A DNA stretch of 64,000 bases from Nitrobacteraceae bacterium AZCC 2146 (GTDB taxonomy: Bacteria; Pseudomonadota; Alphaproteobacteria; Rhizobiales; Xanthobacteraceae): assembly GCA_036924855.1 (NCBI GenBank), contig JBAGRP010000001.1:4836001-4900000 (forward strand), read 5' to 3'. The notes below the pieces were generated by a model that did not search any database, had not been told where the DNA came from, and worked only from the letters and a program-made list of their open reading frames with translations. Numbering within the stretch: position 1 is the stretch's first letter; each line of letters begins with the position of its first letter. The translations under genes were made by a program, and so were the position numbers. Below, one piece after another: positions 8,084-17,845 of this stretch.

Positions 8084-10309
8084 ATGAAAAAGCTTTTGCT
8101 GGCCGCCCCCCTGCTGGGGATCAGTGTCGTGTCGGCATCGGCCGCGGACATCGCCGCCGTTCCTCTCAAGAGCCCCGTCGTGATGAATTCATGGGCCGGG
8201 TTCTATCTCGGCGCCCATGGCGGCTATGGCTGGGGCGACAACAGCTTTCTGACCGTGCTGTCGCCGGCCCCCAACCTGCTCACCGTGGGCGGCGTCAATT
8301 CCAAGGGTGCGCTCTATGGCGGACATGCCGGCTACAACTGGCAGTTCGGCCGCACCGTCGCCGGTGTCGAACTGGATCTCAGCGGCGCCGACATCAAGGG
8401 ATCGAGCTCGGCATTTCTGTCGATTCCCGCGATCCCCGCGAGCCTGTCCGCGTCCCGCAGCGACGATATCAAGTATCTCGGTTCGGCGCGGGCGCGGCTC
8501 GGCTGGCTGCCGACCGACAACGTGCTGCTGTACGGCACCGCCGGTCTCGGCTGGGAGAAGGTCGAGCGCACGGAATCGCAAAGCCAGTCCGCCCTGGTCG
8601 GCGGCCTCCCCGCCTCGGTCAGCCAGACGTTTCGCAGCCCGATCGACCACTTCGGCTGGGTCGCCGGCGCCGGCGCCGAAGTCGCGCTGTGGAACAGCAA
8701 CTGGATCGCGCGCGCCGAATATCTGCATTACGATTTCGGCAGCACCGAAGCCACATCGAGCTTCGTGACGACGCCGGCGAGCAACAACCGCATCGATCAA
8801 GGCGGCCGCCAGACCCTCGACACCGTGCGCGCCGGACTGTCCTATAAATTCGGCGTCTTCGGCGCGTCACCCGCCATCGCTTACGCCAAGGCGCCGATCG
8901 CCGCGGCGCCATCGTCGTCGTCAGCTTCTTGGGCCGGATTCTATCTCGGCGTTCACGGCGGTTACGGCTGGGCCACCGACAAGTTCTCGACCACGGTGTC
9001 GCTCGCCGGCGACACCGTCGGCAGCATCAAATCCGCAGGCTGGGTCGCCGGCGGACAGGTCGGACACAACTGGCAGTTCGATCGCGTCGTCGCCGGCCTC
9101 GAACTCGACTTCAGCGGCGCCGGACTCGACGGCAGTTCGTCGTCACCCCTGATCGGTGGCGGTGGCGGTGGCGCGACGGAGATGTATAAATTTTCCGAGC
9201 GCGTCAAATATCTCGGCACCGCGCGCGGGCGCCTGGGCTGGCTGCCGACTGGCAACGTGCTGCTTTACGGCACCGCCGGCCTGGCCTGGGAGCGCCTCGA
9301 TAACACCGAGACCCATGCGACCACCAATGCCGGTGTCACCACAACATCGTTCTCCACCAGCCCCGTCGATCGCTTCGGCTGGGTGGCCGGCGCCGGCGCC
9401 GAGAGCCTGCTGTTCGGCACCAACTGGGTCGCGCGGATCGAATACCTGCATTACGATTTCGGCCATAACGCAACCGCCACCAACGCCGCCATCAACTTCC
9501 CGCCGACGCCGGCCGTTTCGATCGCGAGCACGGCCGGGCACCAGACCATCGACGTGGTGCGCGCCGGCCTGTCCTACAAGTTCGGCGATCCGGCGGCGGC
9601 TTCGGCTGTGGCCTATGCGAAGGCGCCACGGATGGCGGCGCTGAACTGGACCGGCTTCTATCTCGGCGTTCACGGCGGCCATGGCTGGGCAGACAACAGC
9701 TTCTCCAACGATCAGGGCGGCGGCCAGCGCTTCGAAGGAATCACATCCAAGGGATGGGTCGGCGGTGGTCAGGCCGGCTACAACTGGCAGTTCGGCCGCG
9801 CCGTCGCCGGCCTTGAAGCCGACTTCAGCGTCACCGACCTCAAGGGCGACTCCAATTCCCTGGTCAGCAATGCCGGCCTGAGGACGAGCACCTGGTCCGA
9901 TGACGTCAAATATCTCGGCACCGCGCGCGGTCGTCTCGGCTGGTCGCCGCTCGACAACGTGCTGGTCTACGGCACCGGCGGCCTCGCCTGGGAGAAGATC
10001 ACCCGGACCTCGACGTCAGTCGATCGGACTGCACCGGGCGCGACCAACACATTCGTCAACCCGAACGATCACTTCGGCTGGGTGGCCGGTGTCGGCGCCG
10101 AAACCATACTGTGGAATTCGAACTGGATCGGCCGGCTTGAATATCTGCACTACGACTTCGGCAGCATCGAAGGGACGGTCACGTCGTCATCGACCAATCC
10201 GGCGGCGAGCGTCAGCACCGACCGCGGCGGACGCCAGACCATCGACGTCGTCCGCGCCGGCGTGTCGTACAAGTTCGGCGACAACGGAGCGGTGGTCGCA
10301 AAATACTGA
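8084..10309 (+). CDS. Outer membrane protein made of three tandem Omp25/31-like beta-barrels
   Basis: The 741-residue protein has a signal peptide at residues 1-21 ([20 protein letters not shown]), then three homologous units starting at Trp37, Trp283 and Trp522 with W-A/T-GFYLG-x-HGG. Each unit ends in V-RAG-L/V-SYKFG, the usual C-terminal strand of the barrel, and carries NWQFGR/DR-x-VAGLE, ARGRLGW and IEYLHYDFG motifs. Ordinary members are single barrels of about 220-280 residues. The linkers are Ala/Pro/Ser-rich (AYAKAP). ATG 8084 follows GAGGG; an upstream ATG adds only seven residues. A strong terminator follows. The gene lies between the two copies of the duplicated UMF1/purH junction. 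The function is inferred to be a porin or surface antigen. Confidence 0.85.
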   Translation: MKKLLLAAPLLGISVVSASAADIAAVPLKSPVVMNSWAGFYLGAHGGYGWGDNSFLTVLSPAPNLLTVGGVNSKGALYGGHAGYNWQFGRTVAGVELDLSGADIKGSSSAFLSIPAIPASLSASRSDDIKYLGSARARLGWLPTDNVLLYGTAGLGWEKVERTESQSQSALVGGLPASVSQTFRSPIDHFGWVAGAGAEVALWNSNWIARAEYLHYDFGSTEATSSFVTTPASNNRIDQGGRQTLDTVRAGLSYKFGVFGASPAIAYAKAPIAAAPSSSSASWAGFYLGVHGGYGWATDKFSTTVSLAGDTVGSIKSAGWVAGGQVGHNWQFDRVVAGLELDFSGAGLDGSSSSPLIGGGGGGATEMYKFSERVKYLGTARGRLGWLPTGNVLLYGTAGLAWERLDNTETHATTNAGVTTTSFSTSPVDRFGWVAGAGAESLLFGTNWVARIEYLHYDFGHNATATNAAINFPPTPAVSIASTAGHQTIDVVRAGLSYKFGDPAAASAVAYAKAPRMAALNWTGFYLGVHGGHGWADNSFSNDQGGGQRFEGITSKGWVGGGQAGYNWQFGRAVAGLEADFSVTDLKGDSNSLVSNAGLRTSTWSDDVKYLGTARGRLGWSPLDNVLVYGTGGLAWEKITRTSTSVDRTAPGATNTFVNPNDHFGWVAGVGAETILWNSNWIGRLEYLHYDFGSIEGTVTSSSTNPAASVSTDRGGRQTIDVVRAGVSYKFGDNGAVVAKY
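8192..10279 (+). repeat. Three in-frame barrel repeats inside the outer membrane protein gene
   Basis: The units are 8192-8854, 8930-9586 and 9647-10279, i.e. about 630-660 bp each with 60-75 bp linkers. They are recognisably homologous along their whole length but differ in loop sequences and loop lengths. This points to an old intragenic duplication rather than a recent one or an assembly artefact. Confidence 0.85.
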
Positions 10310-10332
10310 TCCGCGTCAATCCAGCATCAAGC

Positions 10333-10359
10333 AAAGCCCGGCTTCGTGCCGGGCTTTTT
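10333..10359 (+). terminator. Rho-independent terminator of the barrel-protein gene
   Basis: The inverted repeat AGCCCGGC-ttcgt-GCCGGGCT is followed by a run of T, 24 bases after the stop codon. Confidence 0.9.
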
Positions 10360-10462
10360 GCGTTGGTGCGCGCGCTTGAAATCTCCCTTCCCCCAAGCGC
10401 AGCGAAGCTGCGCAGGGTCGGCCGAGCGAAGCGATGGCGCGCAGCGTGATCGCAAGCGGAGG

Positions 10463-10579
10463 CCGCTGCTGATCGGCGTCGTCACCGCCGTCACCGCCAG
10501 CCAGAAAGCCGGCATGGCCGTGCTGGTGCTGTTCTTCGTCGCCGGCCTCGCGCTGCTGGCGCGGGTGCGGGAAGCGTAA
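10463..10579 (+). pseudogene. UMF1-type transporter 3' fragment
   Basis: This encodes the last 38 residues of the transporter at 6266-7657 (LLIGVVTAVTASQKAGMAVL … ARVREA) and ends at the equivalent stop codon. There is no upstream part: homology begins abruptly at 10463 after unrelated sequence. It has one conservative amino-acid change (I to V) and otherwise synonymous changes against the intact gene. Confidence 0.85.
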
Positions 10580-10857
10580 AGCAGCCAAGCATTGTCATTC
10601 CGGGATGCGGCAGACGGCGAAGCCGACTGGCGCAGGCCCGGAATCCAGAGATGTTCAATTATCTCCGGATTCCGGGTTCGCTCGCAGCTGACGCCGCGCG
10701 CGCCCTCAGCCGCTCCGATTGGAGCGGCGGGGAATGACAGCTTGTCAGTGCTTGAAGTGCCGCACGCCGGTGAGCACCATGGCAATGCCCGCGTCGTCGG
10801 CGGCCTTGATCACTTCGTCGTCGCGTATCGAGCCGCCGGGCTGGATCACAGCGGTGG
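10463..10857. repeat. Right copy of the ~395-bp duplicated junction
   Basis: This is the counterpart of 7541-7935. Here purH is complete and the transporter is the fragment, the mirror of the left copy. The pair brackets the three-barrel gene exactly as expected after single-crossover integration of a circle, or after a tandem duplication that captured the gene. A family A palindromic repeat lies inside it (10593-10739). Confidence 0.9.
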
Positions 10858-12337
10858 CGCCGGCCTCGATCGCCACCAGCAAGCCATCGGCGAACGGGAA
10901 GAACGCATCCGACGCCACGACTGAACCCTTCGTCATCGGCTCGGCCAGCTTCATTTCGGTCGCCGCATCCTGCGCCTTGCGCGCCGCGATCCGCGCGGAA
11001 TCGATCCGGCTCATCTGGCCGGCGCCGATGCCGACCGTGGCGAGGTCCTTGGCATAGACGATGGTGTTGGATTTGACGTGCTTGGCGACGCGGAACGCGA
11101 ATTTCAGATCGCGCAACTCAGCGTCGGTCGGCTGGCGCTTGGTCACCGCCTTCAGGATCATGTCATCGACCACGGCATTGTCGCGCGACTGCACCAGCAG
11201 GCCGCCGGCGACGGTCTTGTAGGTCAGTCCCGCCGCGCGCGGATCGGGCAGGCTGCCGGCCAGCAGCAGCCGCAGAGTCTTCTTCGCGGCGACGATGGCG
11301 ATCGCTTCATCGGTGGCGTCGGGCGCCACGATCACTTCGGTGAAGATCTCGGTGATGGCGCGCGCGGCCTCCGCATCGAGCGTGCGGTTCAGCGCGACGA
11401 TGCCGCCGAAGGCCGAAGTGGAGTCGCAGGCCAGCGCCTTGCGGTAGGCCTCGATCAGGTTGCCGCCCTCGGCCACGCCGCACGGATTGGCGTGCTTGAC
11501 GATGACGCAGGCCGCGGTGCGTGTCGCATCGAACTCGGCGATGCATTCATAGGCCGCATCGGTATCGTTGATGTTGTTGTAGGAGAGCTCCTTGCCCTGG
11601 AGCTGCCGCGCCGTCGTCACGCCGGGCCGGCCGTCCGGGGTGCGATAGAACGCCGCCGTCTGGTGCGGATTTTCGCCATAGCGCAGGGACTGAATCAGCC
11701 GGCCGCCGACGGCGCGGAAATCCGGCGCTTCGATCTTCAACTGCGCGGCAAACCAGTTCGAGATCGCGGCATCATAGGCGGCGGTGCGCGCATAGGCTTT
11801 TGCGGCGAGGCGGCGGCGCAGCGCAATCGTGGTCGAACCCTTGTTGGTGGCGAGTTCGTCGAGCACGGCCTGATAGTCCTGCGGCTCGACCACCACCGCA
11901 ACGTCGTCGTGGTTCTTCGCGGCGGCGCGGATCATCGCGGGACCGCCGATGTCGATGTTCTCGATGCAGTCTTCGTAGCTCGCGCCTTTTTCGACAGTGG
12001 CCTCGAACGGGTAGAGATTCACCACCAGCAGATCGATCGGCGCAATGCCGTGATCCTTCATGGCCTGCGCGTGCTCGGCATTGTCGCGGATCGCTAGCAA
12101 CCCGCCATGCACCTTCGGATGCAGCGTCTTGACCCGGCCGTCCATCATTTCCGGGAACCCGGTGAGGTCGGAGACGTCGGAGACCTTCAGCCCGGCCGCG
12201 GCGATCGCCTTGGCGGTGCCGCCGGTGGACACCAGGTCGATGCCATGGGCGGCCAGCGCGCGCGCGAATTCAATCAGCCCGGTCTTGTCGGAAACGGACA
12301 GCAGGGCCCGGGTCACGGGGCGCGAATGGTCGGTCAT
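10745..12337 (-). CDS. purH: Bifunctional AICAR transformylase / IMP cyclohydrolase
   Basis: The 530-residue enzyme catalyses the last two steps of de novo purine synthesis, AICAR to FAICAR to IMP, in the cytosol. The N-terminal MGS-like cyclohydrolase domain (about residues 1-150) starts [19 protein letters not shown] with STGGTAK. The transformylase domain holds [12 protein letters not shown] and [10 protein letters not shown] and ends in [10 protein letters not shown] … GVRHFKH. Length is normal for the family. The stop-side ~110 bp are duplicated at 7823-7935. No other purine gene is adjacent. Confidence 0.96.
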   Translation of the reverse strand: MTDHSRPVTRALLSVSDKTGLIEFARALAAHGIDLVSTGGTAKAIAAAGLKVSDVSDLTGFPEMMDGRVKTLHPKVHGGLLAIRDNAEHAQAMKDHGIAPIDLLVVNLYPFEATVEKGASYEDCIENIDIGGPAMIRAAAKNHDDVAVVVEPQDYQAVLDELATNKGSTTIALRRRLAAKAYARTAAYDAAISNWFAAQLKIEAPDFRAVGGRLIQSLRYGENPHQTAAFYRTPDGRPGVTTARQLQGKELSYNNINDTDAAYECIAEFDATRTAACVIVKHANPCGVAEGGNLIEAYRKALACDSTSAFGGIVALNRTLDAEAARAITEIFTEVIVAPDATDEAIAIVAAKKTLRLLLAGSLPDPRAAGLTYKTVAGGLLVQSRDNAVVDDMILKAVTKRQPTDAELRDLKFAFRVAKHVKSNTIVYAKDLATVGIGAGQMSRIDSARIAARKAQDAATEMKLAEPMTKGSVVASDAFFPFADGLLVAIEAGATAVIQPGGSIRDDEVIKAADDAGIAMVLTGVRHFKH

Positions 12338-12431
12338 GATGTGTGTCCTGTGGAGGAAGGACGCCGCGTAGCACGGTTTGGCGGGCCACGAAACCGCGGA
12401 TATTGCGGATCGGATGCGCAGCCACGCTTCC

Positions 12432-12544
12432 CGTCATTGCGAGGAGCCCTTGCGACGAAGCAATCCAGTCTTCGCTTGTGGCCCCTGGATTGCTTCGCTC
12501 CGCACAGGTCGGCGGAGCCGGCCTTGTGCGGGCTCGCAATGACG
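12432..12544. repeat. Dispersed palindromic repeat, family B
   Basis: It begins cgtcattgcgag and ends with the complement ctcgcaatgacg, with gcaatccag and ctggattgc inside. Relatives lie at 19001-19119 and 61760-61843. It lies between the start of purH and the end of the heparinase gene. It is a REP-like hairpin with no coding sense. Confidence 0.75.
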
Positions 12545-12552
12545 AATGCACT

Positions 12553-14367
12553 CTACAGCGGCAATTCCGGCTCGCGGCGGGCGTTGCGGCGGGCGGACGT
12601 GGCCGACGCCGACGAGGTCGAGCGGGCAAAGCTCCAGCGGATGGTGGAGGTCTGCTGCGAATTCTGGTGGATCACGATCTGCGCGGTGCGGCGCGGGCCG
12701 TCATTGCCGGCCAGGAACACGCTGTCTTCCAGCTCGACCTTGTCGTCGAGCGCCTCGAAGGTCCAGACGTCGCGGTTCGGCAGCACCAGCATGACGCCGC
12801 GGGCGTCGCTGAGCCGGCTCGCCTTTACCGACGGGTGCAGATGAAAACGCAAGGCGTAGTCGGTATTGGTGCCCTTGATCCGCGAGCCGGGTGCCGGAGC
12901 GAGGGTGTCCTCGCCGTCGAGCCGGGTGCCATCCTCGGCCGCCATCAGCACGCGGCGATGCACCACGCCGAAGCGGCTGAGATAACCGTCATGCGACGTG
13001 GTCAGCACGGTGCCGTTGCCCGTGATCTCGCGATAGCTCTCGACCACGCCGGGGCCGCCGACGATCGGCGCGCCCTGCAGAAACTTCTTCATCGAGCTGC
13101 GTTCGACGAACTGGCACGACGAGGTGCTGTGATAGGTCACGGTGGAATGCGCCGGCGTGCTGCGGGCGAAGGCGCGCCAGTTGTCGCGGCCGGTGCTCGG
13201 CATGCCGCAATTGATCACGATCCGGCTCGGGCCGGCGGAGAGCTCGAATGACAGCGTGCCGGCATGGGCGTCCTGGCTGACCTTCGGCGGCGGCGGCGGA
13301 CCGGTGTCGATGATCACGGTCATGGTGCCCGCGTCGAGGCGCTGGAATCCGGTATGCGGCATATGCGCCATCGGCACGCCGTGGGTGTCGTCATAGGCCA
13401 GCAGGGTCGCCAGCAGATGCGACGGCGCGCTGCTCATGCCGTTGAACAGCGCGAAGCTGCCATCGCCATGGCGGAAGAAGCGCAGCATCGGCATCATGCG
13501 GTCGATGGCATTCAGCAGTGCCGGCGGCGGCGCGATGTTGCGGGCGGCAAAGGTCTGCCGCAGCGGCAACAGGTCGATCAGCAGTTCGATCAGCGCGCCG
13601 GGATTGCGGGAGATGTGGCCGCCGTCGGGCAGGATCTGGCGCTGCAATTCGTCGGACAGCTTGCGCGTCGCGGTGCGGATGTGGCGGGCCTGGTTGGCCA
13701 GGCACAGCGAGGCGTAGCACAGCGCGATCAGCACCTGCAGCCGTGGCACGCCATCCGGCACGTCCGACAACGTGTAGCGCAGGCCACGGATCTCGCGGGT
13801 CAGCGCGCGCAGGTAGCGGCGGTAGAATTTGCCGTCGGTGTCGCCGAGCACCAGGGGCGCCTGCGACAGCAGCGAGATTACGCGGCGGGCGGCGACGTCG
13901 GCGCGGCGGCCGACCGGGCGTTTGCGCGACGGGTTGGAAATCCAGTCGTCGACCAGCGAGCGCGCATTGGCGCGGGTGATCGCGGTATCGGCGGCGCGCA
14001 GATGGCGCAGCCAGCCGAAGCCGAGCAACGCGACTTCCCAGTCTTCCGATGGCGGCTCGAGATCGAAGATCGAGCGGCCGTGGCAGGTGACGATCTTGCC
14101 GGCAAACACGAAGCGGCCAGCATAGATTTCGGCGGCGCGGGTGGCGTCGGCGGTACGCAGGTCATGCGGCGCGATGATCAGGCGATCGGTGCGGCCGGGC
14201 CACAGCCGCGACAATGCGACCGAGCCGCCTGACGCGCGCGACATTGCAGTCCGCGCGAAGCGGCCGAGGATCAGCCTCGAAATACGTCTGCGATGAGCGA
14301 CCACGCGCGCCTTGGACTCGGTGAAAGTTTCTTTGCGAATCCTTTTAGCCGGAAACGCGATCAGCAC
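12553..14367 (-). CDS. Heparinase II/III family protein
   Basis: This 604-residue protein has the layout of the alphaproteobacterial heparinase II/III-like proteins: an N-terminal all-alpha region (residues ~60-370; LRTADATRAAEIYAGRFVFA, LLGFGWLRHL, GHISRNPGALIELLIDLLPL) and a C-terminal beta-rich lyase domain with DTGPPPPPKVSQDAHAGTLS and HSTVTYHSTSSCQF. Family enzymes cleave uronic-acid polysaccharides by elimination, but the substrate here is unknown. There is no obvious signal peptide. The start is a GTG at 14367; an internal ATG at 14244 is an alternative because residues 1-41 are basic and poorly conserved in my recollection. The gene is often found beside rsmB and purH in this group, as here. 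Confidence 0.8.
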   Translation of the reverse strand: MLIAFPAKRIRKETFTESKARVVAHRRRISRLILGRFARTAMSRASGGSVALSRLWPGRTDRLIIAPHDLRTADATRAAEIYAGRFVFAGKIVTCHGRSIFDLEPPSEDWEVALLGFGWLRHLRAADTAITRANARSLVDDWISNPSRKRPVGRRADVAARRVISLLSQAPLVLGDTDGKFYRRYLRALTREIRGLRYTLSDVPDGVPRLQVLIALCYASLCLANQARHIRTATRKLSDELQRQILPDGGHISRNPGALIELLIDLLPLRQTFAARNIAPPPALLNAIDRMMPMLRFFRHGDGSFALFNGMSSAPSHLLATLLAYDDTHGVPMAHMPHTGFQRLDAGTMTVIIDTGPPPPPKVSQDAHAGTLSFELSAGPSRIVINCGMPSTGRDNWRAFARSTPAHSTVTYHSTSSCQFVERSSMKKFLQGAPIVGGPGVVESYREITGNGTVLTTSHDGYLSRFGVVHRRVLMAAEDGTRLDGEDTLAPAPGSRIKGTNTDYALRFHLHPSVKASRLSDARGVMLVLPNRDVWTFEALDDKVELEDSVFLAGNDGPRRTAQIVIHQNSQQTSTIRWSFARSTSSASATSARRNARREPELPL

Positions 14368-14425
14368 ACACTATACGGCAGCTTCCTGTGGAAGCCTCTC
14401 GAATCGGGAAAATAAGCTGTAAATA

Positions 14426-15766
14426 TCAGGATTTAACCAGCCGCGCCGCATAGAAACCGTCGAGCCCGCCAAGCCGGGGATCGTCATGCGGCAGATGGCA
14501 GGGCAGGGTCCGCAAATCGCCCTCGGCGGTCACGATCTCGGAAAGGCCGGCCACTTCGCTGGCATCGACCGGCGCCCGGTGCATGCTGGGATCGCTGGCG
14601 AGCAATGCTGCGATAGCCTGTTCGCCCTCTTCGGGTTCCAGCGAACAGGTGCAATAGACTAGGGTTCCACCCGGCTTCAGCATGGTGACGGCCTTTTTCA
14701 GCAGGCGCTGCTGCAGCGCGGTCAGCATGATGATGTCGGATTCCTGCTTCAGCCAGGCGACGTCCGGATGCCGGCGGATGGTGCCGGTGGAGGCGCAGGG
14801 CGCATCGAGCAGCACGGCATCAAACCCTTCGCCGGGGTATTCCGCGCCGTCGGCGATCACCGTTTCGGCCTCCAGGGACAGCCGGGCGAGGTTTTCGCGC
14901 AGCCGCGCCACGCGGTTCTGCGAGCGATCGACCGCGGTGACCTCGGCGCCAGCGTGGATGAGCTGCGCCGTCTTGCCGCCCGGCGCGGCGCAGAGATCGA
15001 CGATGCGTTTGCCCCTGAGGTCGCCGAACAGCCGCGCCGGCAGTGCGGCGGCGGCGTCCTGCACCCACCATTGGCCGTCGGAAAATCCCGGCAGCATGGT
15101 CACCGAGCCCTGCAGCAGCGTGCGTACGGTTCCCGTCGGCAGCACCTCGCCATGCAGCCGCGTGGCCCATGGCTCGGCATCGGATTTCACGGTGAGGTCG
15201 AGCGACGGCTCGTGGCTCAGCGCCACAGCGATCGCCTTGGCGGTGGTCTCGCCGTAATTCGCGTTCCAGCGCGCCATCAGCCATGGCGGGATATCGAGGC
15301 TCTGCGCGGCTATCTCGTCGATCAGCGGCTGGCCTTCGCGGGCGCAGCGGCGCAGCACGGCATTGACGAGCCCGGCATATTTCGCAGCGCGGCGATCGGA
15401 CTGCACCATCCGCACCGACAGATCGACAGCGGCATGATCCGGCACGTCCATCCAGAGAATCTGCGCGGCGCCAATCAACAAGGCGCTTTGCGCGCGCGGC
15501 GCGTCGGTGGGAACGCCGCGGTCAAGCAGCCGCGACAGTACATGGCCGAGCGTGCCCAATCGCCGCAGAATCGTCGCGACCAGCCGGCGCATCAGCGCAC
15601 GGTCGCGGTCCGACAGGGCTTTCAGCCCGGGATGTGCGGCGGCGCCATCGAGCTGATCGTCGAGGGTGCGATGCTTGTGCAGCACGCCGTCGAGAATATC
15701 CGCCGCTATGCGTCGCGAGGCGAGGCCGGGCACCTCGGTGGGTGGTGCGTATCTTACTTGCGACAT
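14426..15766 (-). CDS. rsmB: 16S rRNA (cytosine-5) methyltransferase, RsmB/Sun family
   Basis: The 446-residue protein has an N-terminal NusB-like RNA-binding domain (residues ~15-150) and a SAM-dependent methyltransferase domain. The catalytic pair is visible: DAPCASTGTIRRHPDVAW and YCTCSLEPEEGE, with the SAM motif VDLCAAPGGKTAQL. It methylates a cytosine of 16S rRNA (C967 in E. coli). It is followed on the same strand by the heparinase gene, 58 bp downstream. ATG 15766 is the only good start. Confidence 0.9.
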   Translation of the reverse strand: MSQVRYAPPTEVPGLASRRIAADILDGVLHKHRTLDDQLDGAAAHPGLKALSDRDRALMRRLVATILRRLGTLGHVLSRLLDRGVPTDAPRAQSALLIGAAQILWMDVPDHAAVDLSVRMVQSDRRAAKYAGLVNAVLRRCAREGQPLIDEIAAQSLDIPPWLMARWNANYGETTAKAIAVALSHEPSLDLTVKSDAEPWATRLHGEVLPTGTVRTLLQGSVTMLPGFSDGQWWVQDAAAALPARLFGDLRGKRIVDLCAAPGGKTAQLIHAGAEVTAVDRSQNRVARLRENLARLSLEAETVIADGAEYPGEGFDAVLLDAPCASTGTIRRHPDVAWLKQESDIIMLTALQQRLLKKAVTMLKPGGTLVYCTCSLEPEEGEQAIAALLASDPSMHRAPVDASEVAGLSEIVTAEGDLRTLPCHLPHDDPRLGGLDGFYAARLVKS

Positions 15767-15966
15767 GGGAAAACATCACGACGGAGGACAGGCAACGGCG
15801 CAGCCAGCCTCAGCACGCGCCATCGTTCGGGGAGAGATTTTGTCGCATGCGAATATGCCAAATGTAAGAATCGCCTTTATATGCACACAGTCGAAGATGT
15901 TCTTGCAAAAGATATTCTTGATTGTGGTAACGCGTACGGCCCGCGCCGGTTCAGCAGGAAAATGAG

Positions 15967-16218
15967 ATGAACGACATTCCCTCCGAGACTGCAACGTCCG
16001 CGCCGGAACGTGCGTCCGAGAAAACGTCCAAGGAAGTGCTCAAGAAGGTTTTGCCGCCAGCGGCGCAGCGTGCGCTGGCCGAAGCCGAAGCCCGCCGCGC
16101 GGCCGCCGCGGCAGAAGCAAAGACGGTCACCCATGCAAAAGAGCTTCAGGGTCCGGACGGTCCGGAGCCGACCCGATTCGGCGACTGGGAACGCAAGGGC
16201 ATCGCGTCGGATTTTTGA
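15967..16218 (+). CDS. DUF1674 / SDHAF4-like succinate dehydrogenase assembly factor
   Basis: The 83-residue protein has a low-complexity Ala/Lys/Glu-rich first part, then the signature GPDGPEPTRFGDWERKGIAS at the C-terminus. This is the DUF1674 motif shared with mitochondrial SDHAF4, which binds flavinated SdhA before its assembly into complex II. Function is by family inference; no sdh genes lie in the window. A purine-rich AGGAAAATGAG precedes ATG 15967. The upstream 200 bp separate it from the divergent rsmB. Confidence 0.85.
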   Translation: MNDIPSETATSAPERASEKTSKEVLKKVLPPAAQRALAEAEARRAAAAAEAKTVTHAKELQGPDGPEPTRFGDWERKGIASDF

Positions 16219-16235
16219 ATCGCCGCGAATCGCAT

Positions 16236-16358
16236 TGTCATTCCGGAGCGTGAGCAGCGCCAGCTGCGAGCGATTCCGGAATCCCGAGATGCTGAACATA
16301 TCTGGATTCCGGGTTCGCGCCAGTCGGCTGTCGCCGGCAGGCGCGCCCCGGAATGACA
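16236..16358. repeat. Dispersed palindromic repeat, family A
   Basis: Ends are tgtcattcc and ggaatgaca, with an internal cggaatccc/gattccggg pair. It lies between the SDHAF4-like gene and the nuclease gene. Confidence 0.7.
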
Positions 16359-16405
16359 GTAATAAATTCTTGCGTCCGTTCGCGACTCATAATGATTATG
16401 GAACC

Positions 16406-16978
16406 ATGTACCCATCATCGCGCATCCATGCGTCATCGCCGTGGCGGAGCCGGATCTCCGCGGCGCTGCCGTGGGTGTTCGTGCTCGGCATGGCGGCGGG
16501 CACGATGCTGCCCGGCAAGCGCTGGATACACTGGCCGCTGCCGTCCTCGACCGAATCGGACACGCCGGCGGCGCGCGATGCCGAAACCATCTGGAAGCGC
16601 GCCGGCAATCCCAGCGTCCGGCATCCGGTCGATGTGCTGCACACCATTGATGGCGATACGTTCGGCGCGCGGGTGCATCTGTGGCCCGGCCTCGATATCA
16701 ATACGCGGATTCGCCTGCGCGGGATCGATGCGCCGGAACTGAAGGGGCAATGCGCGCAGGAAGTGCGAATGGCGGAGGCCGCCGGCGACGCGCTCACCAA
16801 GCTGCTCGGCGAAGGCGCGGTGACAATCTACAATATCGGGCCCGACAAATATCCCGGCCGCGTCGTCGCCGACGTCGCGACAAAGCGGACGCCGAACGTT
16901 TCATCCGCGCTGCTCAGCGGCGGTTATGCCCGCAGCTACAATGGCGGCCATCGCAACGGCTGGTGCGATCGGCGTTGA
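16406..16978 (+). CDS. Membrane-anchored thermonuclease (SNase) family protein
   Basis: This 190-residue protein has an N-terminal hydrophobic segment (residues ~15-33, ALPWVFVLGMAAGTML) acting as anchor or signal, then a staphylococcal-nuclease-like domain: VDVLHTIDGDTFGARVHL, RIRLRGIDAPELKGQCAQEV and YPGRVVADV. The Asp and the RGIDAPE loop needed for Ca2+ and phosphate binding are present. It is probably an exported or periplasm-facing nuclease. The open frame extends far upstream, but that part crosses a palindromic repeat; ATG 16406 begins the hydrophobic segment. Confidence 0.75.
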   Translation: MYPSSRIHASSPWRSRISAALPWVFVLGMAAGTMLPGKRWIHWPLPSSTESDTPAARDAETIWKRAGNPSVRHPVDVLHTIDGDTFGARVHLWPGLDINTRIRLRGIDAPELKGQCAQEVRMAEAAGDALTKLLGEGAVTIYNIGPDKYPGRVVADVATKRTPNVSSALLSGGYARSYNGGHRNGWCDRR

Positions 16979-17004
16979 GCGCGAAGACTCGTACCGTCCG
17001 CAAA

Positions 17005-17033
17005 TAAAAAGCCGCGCATCAAGCGCGGCTTTT
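17005..17033. terminator. Bidirectional Rho-independent terminator
   Basis: AAAAAGCCGCGC-atcaa-GCGCGGCTTTT has A/T runs on both sides. It sits between the convergent nuclease and L,D-transpeptidase genes. Confidence 0.9.
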
Positions 17034-17055
17034 CGCATCGAGAAGGCGCGATCGA

Positions 17056-17571
17056 TCAGCGCTGAGTGACCACCACCGTCGTGCCGACGGAGACGCGCTG
17101 ATAGAGATCGGTGATGTCTTCATTGTACATGCGCACGCAGCCATAGGACACGAAGCCGCCGACCGACCCCGGCCGGTTGGTGCCGTGGATGGCGTACTCG
17201 CCGCCGGCCAGCGTCATCGCCGCAACGCCCATCGGGTTGGCGGGTGAACCGCCTTCGATAACGTTCGGGATGTTCGGATTGTCGCGCTTCACGTCCTCCG
17301 GCGGTGCCCAGGCCGGCTGGCGATACTTGCCGTCGATCTTGGTGACGCCGGCCCACTGCTTGCCGGCCTTGCCGACGCCGACGGGATAGCGGACCGCCTG
17401 GCCCTGATCGAGCACGAGATAGAGCCGGCGCTCATTGGTTTTCACCACGATCGTGCCCGGCGCATAATCGCCGTGAAAGCCGACCATGTCGGGACGCGCC
17501 TGCGCCGGATTGGCGGCCAGCACGCCAGCCGTGATCGTGGCTGCCAGCGCCACTGCGATCTTCAAAGACAT
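17056..17571 (-). CDS. L,D-transpeptidase (YkuD domain), exported
   Basis: The 171-residue protein has a signal peptide (residues 1-25, ending NPAQA-RPD). The YkuD catalytic motif is intact: the AIHGTN histidine and GGFVSYGCVRM with the nucleophile Cys. Such enzymes form 3-3 crosslinks in peptidoglycan or attach outer membrane proteins to it. ATG 17571 has GGAGG at the right distance. The same frame continues 126 codons upstream but has no signal-like sequence there. The ~275 bp between this gene and the Kelch gene holds nothing I recognise. Confidence 0.9.
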   Translation of the reverse strand: MSLKIAVALAATITAGVLAANPAQARPDMVGFHGDYAPGTIVVKTNERRLYLVLDQGQAVRYPVGVGKAGKQWAGVTKIDGKYRQPAWAPPEDVKRDNPNIPNVIEGGSPANPMGVAAMTLAGGEYAIHGTNRPGSVGGFVSYGCVRMYNEDITDLYQRVSVGTTVVVTQR

Positions 17572-17845
17572 TGATCCTCCGCTTCGGCGACGGCCCTTTG
17601 AGGCCGGCCAAGTCACGCCAGCCATTCCGGCCAGCCACACAACTGCACGCATGAATTCTCGACCGGTCGCGTTAAACAACCGGTATCTGCCGGCGCGAAG
17701 GTCTGATCCAACGGCCGCATCAGAAGGAAATCCTGCCAACAAAGTAAATGCCCGGAAAACAACACCGGCGGGAAAACCGCGCGGCGGAGGTGCAGGCCCC
17801 TGACAATCGCGTGAGCGAACTATCCGGGCGGTGCGCTGCAGGCCG

